Shown in pieces: positions 16,098 to 24,599 of a stretch of 44,760 nt of DNA. A program made the position numbers and the translations under genes. The notes beneath the pieces were generated by a model, which saw nothing but the letters and a program-made list of their open reading frames with translations, was not told where the DNA came from and searched no databases. The first letter of the stretch is position 1. Every line of letters begins with the position of its first letter. Origin of the DNA: an uncultured Collinsella sp. GTDB taxonomy: Bacteria; Actinomycetota; Coriobacteriia; Coriobacteriales; Coriobacteriaceae. The stretch is from assembly GCA_958353395.1 (NCBI GenBank), contig CATWSG010000018.1:1-44760 (forward strand), read 5' to 3'.

Positions 16098-17024
16098 CTA
16101 GTGCTCCTCGCCGGCGCGGGCTAGGTCGTAGGGCGTGGTCTGGTAGACGTAGTAGTTGAGCCAGTTGGTGTAGAACAGCTGAGCCTGGCTGCGCCAGACG
16201 TTGCGCGGCTCGGCGGTGGGGTCGTCGTTCGGGAAGTAATGCGCCGGCACCTGAGGGTTGAGCCCGCGCTTCACGTCGCGCTCGTACTCCAGACGCAACG
16301 TGTCGGTATCGTACTCGGGATGACCAAAGACAAAGAAGCGACGGCTGTCGGTCGACTTGACGATGTACAGGCCCACCTCGTCGGACACGGCCACGACCTC
16401 AAGCTGCGGCTCGGCCTCCACGTCCTCGCGGCGCACATCGGTGTTACGCGAATGCACGGCATAGAAACGGTCGTCAAAGCCGCGAACCAGCGGGCTTTGC
16501 GGCTTCACCAGATAATGCTCAAAGACGCCGCTCGCCTTTACCGGCAGGTCGTGCTTCTGAATACCGTAGTGGTGATACAGGCCCGCCTGCGCGCCCCAAC
16601 AAATGTGCAGCGTAGAGTGCACGTGCGTGGTGGACCAATCCATGATCTGGCAGAGCTCGGGCCAGTAGTCGACCTCCTCGAACGGCATCTGCTCCACCGG
16701 TGCGCCCGTGATAATCAGGCCGTCGTAGTGGATGTCGCGGATGTCGTCAAACGTGCGGTAGAACGTCTCCAGGTGGCCGGCGCTCACGTGCGTGGCCTCG
16801 TGCGTTTTGGTACGCAGCAGATCAACCTCCACCTGCAGCGGCGTGTTGGAGAGCTTGCGCATGATCTGCGTCTCGGTGGCAATCTTGGTGGGCATGAGGT
16901 TGAGGATGAGCACGCGCAGCGGACGGATGTCCTGGTGCAGCGCGCGGTACTCGGTCATGACAAAGATGTTCTCGCTCTCGAGCTGCGCGGCGGCAGGGAG
17001 GGCGTCGGGGATGCGAATGGGCAT
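16098..17024 (-). CDS. metA: Homoserine O-acetyltransferase (MetA family)
   Basis: It acylates homoserine in the first committed step of methionine synthesis. The 308-residue protein is a full-length MetA: catalytic C142 in HICWGAQAGLYHHYGI, and the His/Glu of the triad in FGHPEYD (about 235-237). Position 111, which decides the acyl donor in this family, is Glu (ITGAPVEQM). Glu111 enzymes use acetyl-CoA, while the E. coli enzyme with Gly111 uses succinyl-CoA. I therefore predict acetyltransferase activity in spite of the usual succinyltransferase label. AAGGAG stands six bases before the start. It is divergent from the dehydrogenase gene; no S-box or SAM riboswitch was recognised upstream. 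Confidence 0.93.
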   Translation of the reverse strand: MPIRIPDALPAAAQLESENIFVMTEYRALHQDIRPLRVLILNLMPTKIATETQIMRKLSNTPLQVEVDLLRTKTHEATHVSAGHLETFYRTFDDIRDIHYDGLIITGAPVEQMPFEEVDYWPELCQIMDWSTTHVHSTLHICWGAQAGLYHHYGIQKHDLPVKASGVFEHYLVKPQSPLVRGFDDRFYAVHSRNTDVRREDVEAEPQLEVVAVSDEVGLYIVKSTDSRRFFVFGHPEYDTDTLRLEYERDVKRGLNPQVPAHYFPNDDPTAEPRNVWRSQAQLFYTNWLNYYVYQTTPYDLARAGEEH

Positions 17025-17121
17025 GGATGCTCCTTACGAGTCAGTTGCAGTTATGGTACAACGACCGGCCCCATCCACGCGAGTGCATCGCCCCGAGACA
17101 CCGCCAGTGGTCCAAAACAGC

Positions 17122-17160
17122 CAAAAGTAGAGATTAAGGCATGTCCAAAAATCTACGGCG
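17122..17160 (-). repeat. Repeat family F, copy 2
   Basis: Read on the minus strand, GTAGATTTTTGGACATGCCT followed by an imperfect AATCTCTAC arm matches the hairpin at 15099-15139. It lies in the divergent spacer between metA and the dehydrogenase gene, where a terminator would have no purpose. Confidence 0.6.
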
Positions 17161-17233
17161 CTTTAGCCTAGCAAAGTGGCAGCAGGACGATACAATGGTT
17201 CGACGCGAAAAACTCGGCCGAAAGGATACGTAT

Positions 17234-18211
17234 ATGTACCAGACGCGTAAGATCGGTGTGGTCGGCCAGGGCCACGTAGGAGCACATGTCGCCAACAGCC
17301 TGCTCATGCAGGGTATTGCCGATGAGCTGTACCTGTGCGATATCAACGAGGCCAAGGTGACGTCCGAGGTCCAGGACCTGCGCGACTCCCTTTCATTTGT
17401 CCCGTACAACACCAAGATCGTCAACTGCTACGACCACTACGAGGAGCTGGCCTGCTGCGACGTCATCGTCAACGCCGCCGGTAAGGTCGCACTGGCCGCC
17501 GGCAACCGCGACGGCGAGCTGTTCTTTACCACCGACGCCGCCCGCACCTTTGCCAAGCGCATCGTCGACGCCGGCTTCGACGGCATCTTCGTGAGCATCT
17601 CCAACCCCTGCGACGTCGTGTGCACCGAGCTGTGGCACCTGACCGGCTACGATCCCAAGAAGATCATCGGCTCGGGCTGCGGCCTGGATTCCGCCCGCCT
17701 GCGCACCGAGATCTCCAAGAAGGTCGGCGTGAGCCCCAAGTCCATCGACGCCTACATGATCGGCGAGCACGGCTTTAGCCAGCTGGCTGCCTTTAAGGCC
17801 GCGACCATCGCCGGCAAGAGCCTCAACGAGCTTCAGGCCGAAAACCCCGACAAGTACGCCTTCGACCACATGGAGGTCGAGGAGCTTGCACGCAAGGGCG
17901 GCTACGTAACCTACCAGGGCAAGCAGTGCACCGAGTACGCCGTTGCCAACTCCGCCGCGCGCGTCTGCGCCGCTGTGCTGCACAACGAGCATGCCGTGCT
18001 TTCGGCCTCCACGCTTATGACCGGCCAGTATGGCGAGGAGGGCATCTTTACCTCCCTGCCGTGCGTGATCGGTGCCGAGGGCGTCGAGGAGGTCTACACG
18101 CTGGACCTGTCCGAGCACGAGCTCGAGGGCTTCCACAAGAGCTGCCAGCACATCCGCGACAACATCGCCCAGCTCGACTGGTGGGATGCCGAGGCCTACG
18201 ACGCAAAGTAA
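17234..18211 (+). CDS. L-lactate / L-2-hydroxyacid dehydrogenase family protein
   Basis: The NAD-dependent oxidoreductase of 325 residues belongs to the LDH/malate dehydrogenase superfamily. The Rossmann loop is GVVGQGHVGAHVA (8-20), and D36 at the end of beta-2 indicates NAD rather than NADP. The mobile-loop arginine is probably R92 (AGNRDGEL), with N124 in ISNP, the carboxylate-binding arginine in LDSARLRTE, and catalytic H179 in GEHG. The active-site loop lacks the common LDH GARQ pattern, and the closest memory match is L-2-hydroxyisocaproate dehydrogenase, so the substrate may be a branched or larger 2-oxoacid instead of pyruvate. GAAAGGATACG precedes the ATG; an in-frame start at 17141 falls in repeat F. 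A strong terminator follows. Confidence 0.88.
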   Translation: MYQTRKIGVVGQGHVGAHVANSLLMQGIADELYLCDINEAKVTSEVQDLRDSLSFVPYNTKIVNCYDHYEELACCDVIVNAAGKVALAAGNRDGELFFTTDAARTFAKRIVDAGFDGIFVSISNPCDVVCTELWHLTGYDPKKIIGSGCGLDSARLRTEISKKVGVSPKSIDAYMIGEHGFSQLAAFKAATIAGKSLNELQAENPDKYAFDHMEVEELARKGGYVTYQGKQCTEYAVANSAARVCAAVLHNEHAVLSASTLMTGQYGEEGIFTSLPCVIGAEGVEEVYTLDLSEHELEGFHKSCQHIRDNIAQLDWWDAEAYDAK

Positions 18212-18254
18212 GCGTTGGTTGCCGCGACACCTCGCGAATCTAAGCGCGATGCCA

Positions 18255-18294
18255 AGCGGGCTGCGCCGGAAATCCCCGGCGCAGCCCGCTTTTT
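18255..18294 (+). terminator. Terminator of the dehydrogenase gene
   Basis: AGCGGGCTGCGCCGG pairs with CCGGCGCAGCCCGCT and is followed by TTTT. There is no T-tract on the opposite strand, so it serves the plus-strand gene. Confidence 0.92.
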
Positions 18295-18344
18295 CGACTC
18301 ACGCAGCGCCCTTGTGAATCGAAGGTGAATGGTTTTCCCGTTAC

Positions 18345-19313
18345 CTAGTACTGCTCGATGCCCATGTAGCGACGAACCTCGGGGCTGTGGTCGAACACCT
18401 TGCCGCGGGCGGCGCGCAGCTCGCAGCTCATCGCGTAGAAGAAGATCGGCTCCAGGTACGAACGCACGCTGGCAGGCACGTCGCCCACGCCGTACTCAAG
18501 CGCGTCGAGCACCATAATCGTATCGGTGTGCGTGTTGAGGAACGCAAGAGCGCGCTCCTCCATGGGGCGGCACTCGCCCGCGCCAAGCTGCACAAAGTAG
18601 AACACGCCGGGCTCGGTAGCCTCGAAAGGACCGTGGAAATACTCGCCGGAGTGGATGTAGCAGCAGTGCTGCCACTGCATCTCCATAAGCGAGCAAATCG
18701 CCATGGCGTAGGTCTGGCTAAAGTTGGGGCCGGAGCCCAGGATGTAGAAGAACTTGTGCTGCTGGCAGAGCTCGGCAAAACGGGCGCCCAGCTCGGCGTT
18801 GACCTTCTCGCGGGCGGCGGGCAGCAGCGCATCCATCTGCTTTAGGCCCTCGTACATGTCGGCGAGTGCCTCGTAGCCTTCCTGCTGGTCGAGCAGCTCG
18901 GCGGCGATCAGAGCGCCGATGCCCTGAGGCACCTCGGCCTGCGGCACGCCCTCGCCCCAGGGGTAGACCCAGGTGGTCCACTTGCCGTTGTCGATCTTGG
19001 AGCCCTCGCAGTCGGTGAGGGCAACGACCTCGGCACCGGCCGCCAGCGCCATCTCGCAGCCGTCGACGACCTCTTGCGTGTTGCCGCTATGGCTGCAGGC
19101 AATAACGAGCGACTTCGGCCCTAGGCTCTTGGGGGCCATCAGGCAAAACTCGCGTGCCGTGTAGACCGTCGAGGTAAACGTGGTGGCCTCGCGCTTGAGC
19201 AGCTCGTTGGCCGGCATCAGGTCAATCATCGAACCGCCACAAGCAATCCAAAAGACATTCTCAATCTTACCCTTGCGCTCGATGATTTCCTGAACCAGAT
19301 CATGTGCGTTCAT
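18345..19313 (-). CDS. FrlB-like SIS-domain phosphosugar deglycase/isomerase (SIS1)
   Basis: A 322-residue cytosolic protein with two SIS folds. The first has the sugar-phosphate loops FWIACGGSMID and ACSHSGNTQEV; the second has YILGSGPNFSQ and the family motif SGEYFHGPFE. The C-terminus RRYMGIEQY resembles that of E. coli FrlB (fructoselysine-6-phosphate deglycase). FrlB-family enzymes split or isomerise phosphorylated Amadori products such as fructoselysine- or glucoselysine-6-phosphate; GlmS-type isomerases are a more distant alternative. AAGGAGG precedes the start. It is directly downstream of a GntR/UTRA gene on the same strand, with operator-like repeats between them. The exact substrate is unknown. 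Confidence 0.82.
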   Translation of the reverse strand: MNAHDLVQEIIERKGKIENVFWIACGGSMIDLMPANELLKREATTFTSTVYTAREFCLMAPKSLGPKSLVIACSHSGNTQEVVDGCEMALAAGAEVVALTDCEGSKIDNGKWTTWVYPWGEGVPQAEVPQGIGALIAAELLDQQEGYEALADMYEGLKQMDALLPAAREKVNAELGARFAELCQQHKFFYILGSGPNFSQTYAMAICSLMEMQWQHCCYIHSGEYFHGPFEATEPGVFYFVQLGAGECRPMEERALAFLNTHTDTIMVLDALEYGVGDVPASVRSYLEPIFFYAMSCELRAARGKVFDHSPEVRRYMGIEQY

Positions 19314-19369
19314 CCTGATGTTCCTCCTTGTGGGGCGGCTTTGAGCGACGGCGGTTCGTACCTGCTGTC

Positions 19370-19454
19370 GTTCTATGTTGTCCTATTTATAACACGTGTA
19401 ACAAAGCCCGTGAAGTCATCTCAGCAAATTTGTTCTATGTTGTTCTATCTGTGG
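19370..19454 (-). promoter_or_regulatory. Operator-like repeats between gntR1 and SIS1
   Basis: GTTCTATGTTGTCCTATTTA (from 19370) and GTTCTATGTTGTTCTATCTG (from 19432) are near-identical; each holds two GTYCTAT half-sites in direct order. An ACACGTGT palindrome lies at 19392-19399. A UTRA regulator encoded immediately upstream is the likely ligand-responsive partner. Confidence 0.6.
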
Positions 19455-19457
19455 ACG

Positions 19458-20213
19458 TTAGATGTCGAAGACGTAGCGCGAGCCCACGATCTTTTGGCGG
19501 CCGAGCAGTAGAGGGCGCCCGCCGGCGTCGGTAAAGTAGGCCTCCATATAGAAGAGAGGCTCGCCGACCGGCACCTCCAGCAGCGGGGCCGTCTGAGTAT
19601 CGGCAAGCGCGATCTCCACGGTGCAAGGGTCGGACTTGAGCGGTGCGCGGCCTGAATGCTCGGCAACGAGCGCAAAGATCGAGTTATCGGCGAGGTCCTT
19701 ATCGGCAAGCGTCTGCAGATAGGGATGGTCGGCGAGCACAAAGGCGTTGTTCTCGAGCATGACGGGCACGCCGTCTGCCGTGCGCACGCGCTCGACAACG
19801 ATGAGCTCGCAGCCGGGCTCTACGCCAAAGAACGCCGCGTCCTCGCGCGTCGCCGCAACCACCGTGCACGATACCAGACGCGCTCCGGCCACCATGTCGT
19901 TGGCAGCGCAACCCTCGGAAAAGCTCTGAACGTCACCCTTCTGGACAATCTTGCGCTTGAGCTTGGGCGCGCACACGAACGTGCCCCTCCCCTGCTGGCG
20001 GTTGAGATACCCCGCGCGCGACAGCTCCTCGATGGCGCGGCGCACGGTGATGCGTCCCACGCCGTAGTACTTCGCGAGCTCCATTTCGGAAGGAATGCGC
20101 GAGCCGGATGCGTACACGCCACGCGCGATCTCGCCCTTTAGGTCGTCCATAACCTGCTGGTACAGCGGCACAGCGGACACCTCAGTGCGCTCGGTTTTAT
20201 CATCGGATGCCAT
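19458..20213 (-). CDS. GntR/HutC-family regulator with UTRA domain (GntR1)
   Basis: A 251-residue transcription factor. Residues about 16-82 are the GntR winged helix (PLYQQVMDDLKGEIARGVY, then RIPSEMELAKYYGVGRITVRRAIEEL and the wing QQGRGTFV). The C-terminal UTRA domain binds a small effector, often a phosphorylated sugar. It starts two bases after the recQ stop codon, so it can be co-transcribed with recQ, and it precedes SIS1. It probably represses SIS1 through the GTTCTATGTTGT repeats and senses a sugar phosphate handled by that enzyme (inference). Confidence 0.9.
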   Translation of the reverse strand: MASDDKTERTEVSAVPLYQQVMDDLKGEIARGVYASGSRIPSEMELAKYYGVGRITVRRAIEELSRAGYLNRQQGRGTFVCAPKLKRKIVQKGDVQSFSEGCAANDMVAGARLVSCTVVAATREDAAFFGVEPGCELIVVERVRTADGVPVMLENNAFVLADHPYLQTLADKDLADNSIFALVAEHSGRAPLKSDPCTVEIALADTQTAPLLEVPVGEPLFYMEAYFTDAGGRPLLLGRQKIVGSRYVFDI

Positions 20214-20215
20214 CG

Positions 20216-22192
20216 TTATGCTCCATTCCGTGCATGCTCGGACTCAAACTCTTCAATCGCCGCCATAAACTGCTCGCCAAAGGCGTCGGCCTTTTTCTCG
20301 CCGATGCCGTTGACCTGGATAAGCTCGTCGCGCGTCTGTGGGCGTAGGCGGCACAGGCCGCGCAGGGCCTTGTCGGAAAAGACCATGTACGGCGCCATCT
20401 CCAGCTCCGTCGAGATCTCCTTGCGGAGGGCACGCAGGCGCTCGAACAGCTCGGCATCGTCGCCAACACGCGGGCGCTGATCCAGCTCGGCCTCCTCGCG
20501 CAGCAGATCGACGGCGCGGCGGGCGCGGGCCGAGGCCTTGCGCTTGGACGCACGACGCTTAACGGTAAAGGCGAACGCCTCATCCTCGACCTCGACGGCA
20601 CGCGGACCCAGCCCCACGACCGGGTACTGCCCCTGCGAGGTGGCCAGATAACCGCGGCCGCACAGCTGGCCGATGATGTCCTTGATGCGCCCGACCGATT
20701 CGCTCGACAGCTCACCGTAGCCGCGGTCCTCGTCCAGATGCATCTGGCGAATGCGCTCGGTGTTGCCTCCGTGGAGCACATCGGCGATCAGCGACTTGCC
20801 AAAGCGCATGGGACGCGTGGCCACATAGCGCACAGCGGCGCGGGCCATATCGGTAACGTCCTCGACCTCGAACTGCGTGAGGCAGTTGCTACAGTTGCCG
20901 CAGCCCTCGGCGTCGTCTGCCGTGCCGCCCGCGGCGGCTGCCGCTTGCTCGGCCGCGGCCTCGTCGCCAAAGTAGCGCAGCATGTATTCGCGCAGACAGC
21001 CGGTGGTATTGCAGTAGCCCTCCATCTGGCTGAGCAGGCGATAACGGCTCTGGAGCGCCCACGCGCGCTGCTCGTCGTCGAGCGCCTCGTCGGCCGCATC
21101 GCCGCGGTCGATCAAAAAGCGGCGCATGCGAAAATCGTTGCCATTCCACAGCAGGTGACAGCTTGCCGGGTCGCCATCGCGACCGGCGCGGCCCGCCTCC
21201 TGGTAGTAGGCCTCGATGCTCTCGGGCACGTTGTTATGGATCACGTAGCGCACGTTAGGCTTGTCGATACCCATGCCAAAGGCGTTGGTGGCAACCATCA
21301 CCTGGATATCGTCGTCGATAAAGGCGCGCTGGCTTTGACGACGGGCGTCGTTGCCCATGCCGGCATGGTAGCGGCCAACGCGAATGCCGCTGGGGCCCAG
21401 CGCCTCGGCAAGCTCGCCCGCCAGCGCATCGACCGTCTTGCGGGTCGAGCAATACACGATACCGCTCTCGCTCGAATGCGCGATCACATAGTCGCGCACC
21501 CAGGCAGTCTTGGCCTTGTCGCCCATCTCCTCGCAACCAAAGTAGAGATTCTTGCGATCGAAGCCCGTCACCACCGTCGCAGGGTTTTGCAGGCCGAGCA
21601 TCTGCTGAATATCCGCACGCACGCGTTCGGTCGCCGTGGCGGTAAACGCCGCCACGATGGGGCGCTGCGGCAGGGAATCGATGAACTCACGAATCTGCAG
21701 ATAGGCGGGGCGGAAATCCTGACCCCATTGGCTTACGCAGTGGGCCTCGTCAATGGCCACGAGCGGCACGCCAATGCCGGCGGAACCCGCAGCCTCCTGC
21801 GCAAAGGCCAAAAAACGCGGCTCGAGCAAGCGCTCGGGCGCCACGTACATAAGCTGGTAGCGGCCCTCGCGCGCCCGCTTGAGCACGGTGTTTTGCTGGG
21901 CCGGAGTAAGGCTGGAGTTGAGATAGCTGGGTCGCGCACCCGCCGCGAGCAACGCACGGGTCTGGTCCTCCATAAGCGACAGCAGCGGACTCACCACAAA
22001 GGTGATGCCGGGCAGCATGAGCGCGGGCACCTGGTAGCAAATGGACTTGCCGGCACCCGTGGGCATAACACCCAGCGCATCGCGACCGGCAAGGATCGCA
22101 TCGACCATGCGGTCCTGTCCCGGGCGAAACGAGGTGTAGCCAAAATAGGCGCCGAGCGTGTCGAGCGCCATCTGCTGCATGCTATCGGTCAT
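20216..22192 (-). CDS. recQ: ATP-dependent DNA helicase RecQ
   Basis: A 3'-5' helicase acting in recombination and fork repair. The 658 residues contain Walker A GVMPTGAGKS (41-50), DEAH box (148-151) within AIDEAHCVSQWGQDFRP, helicase C motifs (YCSTRKTVDALA, QEAGRAGRDG), the RQC zinc site (CNTTGC and CGNCSNC) and a C-terminal HRDC domain (ALRGLCRLRPQTRDELIQVNGIGEKKADAFG). Length is typical. TAGGAAACC precedes the ATG. Upstream lies copy 1 of the structured repeat. The coupling with gntR1 is positional only. Confidence 0.97.
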   Translation of the reverse strand: MTDSMQQMALDTLGAYFGYTSFRPGQDRMVDAILAGRDALGVMPTGAGKSICYQVPALMLPGITFVVSPLLSLMEDQTRALLAAGARPSYLNSSLTPAQQNTVLKRAREGRYQLMYVAPERLLEPRFLAFAQEAAGSAGIGVPLVAIDEAHCVSQWGQDFRPAYLQIREFIDSLPQRPIVAAFTATATERVRADIQQMLGLQNPATVVTGFDRKNLYFGCEEMGDKAKTAWVRDYVIAHSSESGIVYCSTRKTVDALAGELAEALGPSGIRVGRYHAGMGNDARRQSQRAFIDDDIQVMVATNAFGMGIDKPNVRYVIHNNVPESIEAYYQEAGRAGRDGDPASCHLLWNGNDFRMRRFLIDRGDAADEALDDEQRAWALQSRYRLLSQMEGYCNTTGCLREYMLRYFGDEAAAEQAAAAAGGTADDAEGCGNCSNCLTQFEVEDVTDMARAAVRYVATRPMRFGKSLIADVLHGGNTERIRQMHLDEDRGYGELSSESVGRIKDIIGQLCGRGYLATSQGQYPVVGLGPRAVEVEDEAFAFTVKRRASKRKASARARRAVDLLREEAELDQRPRVGDDAELFERLRALRKEISTELEMAPYMVFSDKALRGLCRLRPQTRDELIQVNGIGEKKADAFGEQFMAAIEEFESEHARNGA

Positions 22193-22349
22193 GGTTTCCT
22201 AACGTCCAAGTCATCTGCCGCCGATTATACGCCGCCACGCGGACCGGTGCCGCACGGCTGTCGGCCACGGGCAACGCAATCCAAAAGGAACGAGCGTGGG
22301 ATTTTTGGACACTTTCCCAACGGCTAATCTCTTGACAAGCGCGCAAACG

Positions 22350-22514
22350 TCGCTGGTTGAGCATAAGTCAGCGAAAACGCCCCTAAACGAGCAAGGTGAC
22401 GTGAAAGAGGAGGGAAGCGTACTTTGGGTACGCGACCGACGATTGAACGTCAGATTGCCGCTTAGGGGCGTTTGCAGCGTCGAGCCGTTACGCGGTTTGG
22501 TAAAACCGCGTAAC
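22350..22514 (-). repeat. Structured interspersed element (family A), copy 1
   Basis: A 12-base stem (22375-22386 with 22462-22473) encloses GCAA/TTGC (22391-22394, 22455-22458), GACGT/ACGTC (22398-22402, 22447-22451) and the hairpin GCGTAC/GTACGC (22417-22433). A second 12-base hairpin with loop GGTA (plus strand) spans 22487-22514 and ends immediately beside the stop codon of gntR2. Copies at 30838-30975 and 35597-35728 share the single-stranded blocks but not the stem sequences. It fills most of the 320 bases between gntR2 and recQ. I place it on the minus strand because all neighbouring genes read that way; strand is not proven. It may be a structured RNA or a palindromic mobile unit. Confidence 0.75.
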
Positions 22515-23234
22515 TTACATGACCATAACGTAGCGCGATCCCACGTAGTACTGCTTACCCATCAAAACCGGCTCGTCATCGGGACCGGTAAAGCCGGCAC
22601 GCAGGTTGAGCAGCGGATCGTGCGGAGCAATGCCCAGCTCGGCCGCCTGCTCGGCGTTAGCTCGAACGGCCTCGACCGTACGGTAGCCAACCGAGACAAT
22701 CGGCGTTCCGCCAACACGCTCGACCTCGGCAAAAATCGACTTGTCCTCAAGATCGGCCGTCAACAGCTCACGGTAGGCGTCAAACGGCACAAAGATGTTC
22801 TCCTCAAAGATGGGCTCGCCGTCGGCCGTACGCACGCGCTTGATATGTAGCAGCAGCGCATCCTTCTGCAGGCCAAAGAACTCCATCTCGTTTTGGCGCG
22901 CCGGAACAATCTGGCGATCGATCACGTGCGCACCGGCCTTCATGCCGTTGCCGGCACACAGCGCGGTAAACGTCTGCAGCGTCGAGGCGTGAAACTGGCG
23001 GTTGATGTGCGGCGTGGAGACAAAGGTGCCGCGGCCCTGCTGCTTAACCAGGTAACCATCGGAGCACAGCTCCTCGACAGCGCGGCGCACCGTAATACGG
23101 CTCACCTCGTACTGCTCGGCTAGTTCAAGCTCGGACGGAATACGCTCCTTGGGTGCATAAACACCTTTCTCGATCGCATCCTTGATTTCGTCATAAATCT
23201 GCTGGTAAAGCGGTGCATTTTTGGGCGCAGGCAT
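22515..23234 (-). CDS. GntR/HutC-family regulator with UTRA domain (GntR2)
   Basis: A 239-residue regulator, clearly homologous to GntR1 (PLYQQIYDEIKDAIEKGVY, RIPSELELAEQYEVSRITVRRAVEEL, QQGRGTFVSTP). The UTRA domain occupies about residues 90-235. Its own promoter region contains a site, AGACGTTATATAC on the minus strand, that recurs upstream of the PTS operon and the EamA gene at 30.6 kb. That makes it the likely repressor of this sugar-uptake regulon (inference). It is separate from recQ, with the structured element between them. Confidence 0.9.
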   Translation of the reverse strand: MPAPKNAPLYQQIYDEIKDAIEKGVYAPKERIPSELELAEQYEVSRITVRRAVEELCSDGYLVKQQGRGTFVSTPHINRQFHASTLQTFTALCAGNGMKAGAHVIDRQIVPARQNEMEFFGLQKDALLLHIKRVRTADGEPIFEENIFVPFDAYRELLTADLEDKSIFAEVERVGGTPIVSVGYRTVEAVRANAEQAAELGIAPHDPLLNLRAGFTGPDDEPVLMGKQYYVGSRYVMVM

Positions 23235-23268
23235 ATCTGATCACTCTTATCAAAATAGCTAAATTTCT

Positions 23269-23288
23269 AATACGTATATAACGTCTAG
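23269..23288 (-). promoter_or_regulatory. Candidate GntR2 operator, site 1 (own promoter)
   Basis: The minus strand reads CTAGACGTTATATACGTATT. The string AGACGTTATA is repeated exactly in the PTS promoter (29416-29436), and AGTCGTTATATAC occurs upstream of the EamA gene (30692-30713). Confidence 0.6.
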
Positions 23289-23330
23289 TTTCATGTTACC
23301 TCATATTGATAAAACGATACAACCTCCCTA

Positions 23331-23374
23331 CCAAAAAGCGACAGCTTCATTTTGGTAGGTTTTATCTGGGCAAA
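23331..23374 (+). repeat. Dispersed repeat family E, copy 2
   Basis: Matches copy 1 with about four differences in 44 bases. Outer CTACCAAAA and TTTTGGTAG arms can form a hairpin. It lies between gntR2 and the YitT gene. Confidence 0.75.
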
Positions 23375-23452
23375 CGAGAGCCCTCGAAAGCAACGGGGCT
23401 TTCGGGGGGCTCGTTCGGATGGGTTGCGCAGGACCGGCAAAATGCCAATACC

Positions 23453-24460
23453 CTACTTGCCGTCGTCCTGCTGCAGGCTGTCCTGTTCGCTGAGGCGCGC
23501 CTGCCTGCTGGCCATGCGTGCGGGCTTGTCGGGATCGGGAACGGCCGTGGGCATGGGCTCGTCGACATGACCGCCCCACCAGCCGCCCACAAAGTTGAGC
23601 GTGTGGAACACGTTGATCACGGCGCCGGGATCAACGTCGCACACCAACTTGATAATGTCCTGGCTCTCGTAGGTCGAAACAACGGTGTTCAGCAGGTACA
23701 TCTTTTCGCGGCTGTATCCGCCGACGACCTCGGCGCAGCTAATGCCGTGCTGAAAATGGTTTACGTAGGCAGTCATGACCTCGTCTGCCTTGCGCGTCGT
23801 AATCTGCAGCGTCACGCGATCGTAGCGACGATAGAAACTGTCGATGGTCTTGGTCGAAATAAACTGGAACACGATGGAATACGCCGCCTTGTCCCAGCCA
23901 AACATAAAGCCAAAGATCGCCAGGATAAAGCAGTTGAAACCAAAGATGACGCCCCAGATGGTCTTGCCCGTGTGGTTGGAAACCCACAGCGCGATAAAGT
24001 CGGTGCCGCCGGTGGATGCGCCGGATTTAAGTGCGATGGCAGCGCCCAGACCCGAGACCACGCCGCCAAAAATGATGAGCATGATCTTGTCGCCCAAAAA
24101 TGGAGCGAAGTGAAAGACGTTGAGGAACAGCGACGAGAGCACGACCTGCATCATCGAGAAGATGACGAAGCGCTTGCTAATGCCGCTCCAGCATAGGAGC
24201 GCCACGGGGATGTTGAGCGCGAGCATACCGAGCGAAATGTCGATGTGAACGCCGCCCAGCGAGGTAACGCGATCGAGCAGGACCGCAACGCCGGTGAGGC
24301 CGCTCGGAAGCAGGTCGGCGGGCTGAATGAACGCCTGGATCAGGAATGTCTGGAGGACGGCAGAAATTGTGACCGCCACGGCAGTAATGGCACGGCGGAC
24401 GATGGTGAGGCGGCCGAGCATGAGCACGCGGTCCGTGAGCTGATCGATGGCGTTCGCCAC
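23453..24460 (-). CDS. YitT family membrane protein (DUF161/DUF2179)
   Basis: A 335-residue protein with about six membrane helices (residues 20-200), including the family strings FIQPADLLPSGLTGVA and GASTGGTDFIA. A cytosolic DUF2179 domain follows (RVTLQITTRKADEVMTAYVNHFQHGISC..GGYSREKMYLLNTVV). The C-terminal tail of about 40 residues is polar and probably disordered. Function of YitT proteins is not settled. The start is a GTG with AGGAG five bases upstream. It appears monocistronic, set between two repeat-rich spacers. Confidence 0.9.
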   Translation of the reverse strand: MANAIDQLTDRVLMLGRLTIVRRAITAVAVTISAVLQTFLIQAFIQPADLLPSGLTGVAVLLDRVTSLGGVHIDISLGMLALNIPVALLCWSGISKRFVIFSMMQVVLSSLFLNVFHFAPFLGDKIMLIIFGGVVSGLGAAIALKSGASTGGTDFIALWVSNHTGKTIWGVIFGFNCFILAIFGFMFGWDKAAYSIVFQFISTKTIDSFYRRYDRVTLQITTRKADEVMTAYVNHFQHGISCAEVVGGYSREKMYLLNTVVSTYESQDIIKLVCDVDPGAVINVFHTLNFVGGWWGGHVDEPMPTAVPDPDKPARMASRQARLSEQDSLQQDDGK

Positions 24461-24599
24461 GTAGGCTCCTTTCGAAGGCAGATGTGGTTGTGGGGCATGC
24501 CCGCGATTGTAGCATGGAGCGTGCGGGGGCGCTTCAATTCAACCTCCCTCGACAACCAAAACGGGACCAGCAACCCCCACGACCAAAGGGCAAAATTCC

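Noticed and set aside
16975..17233. SAM riboswitch upstream of metA
   Set aside because: The leader is short, and I found no S-box-like conserved core; only repeat F is present.
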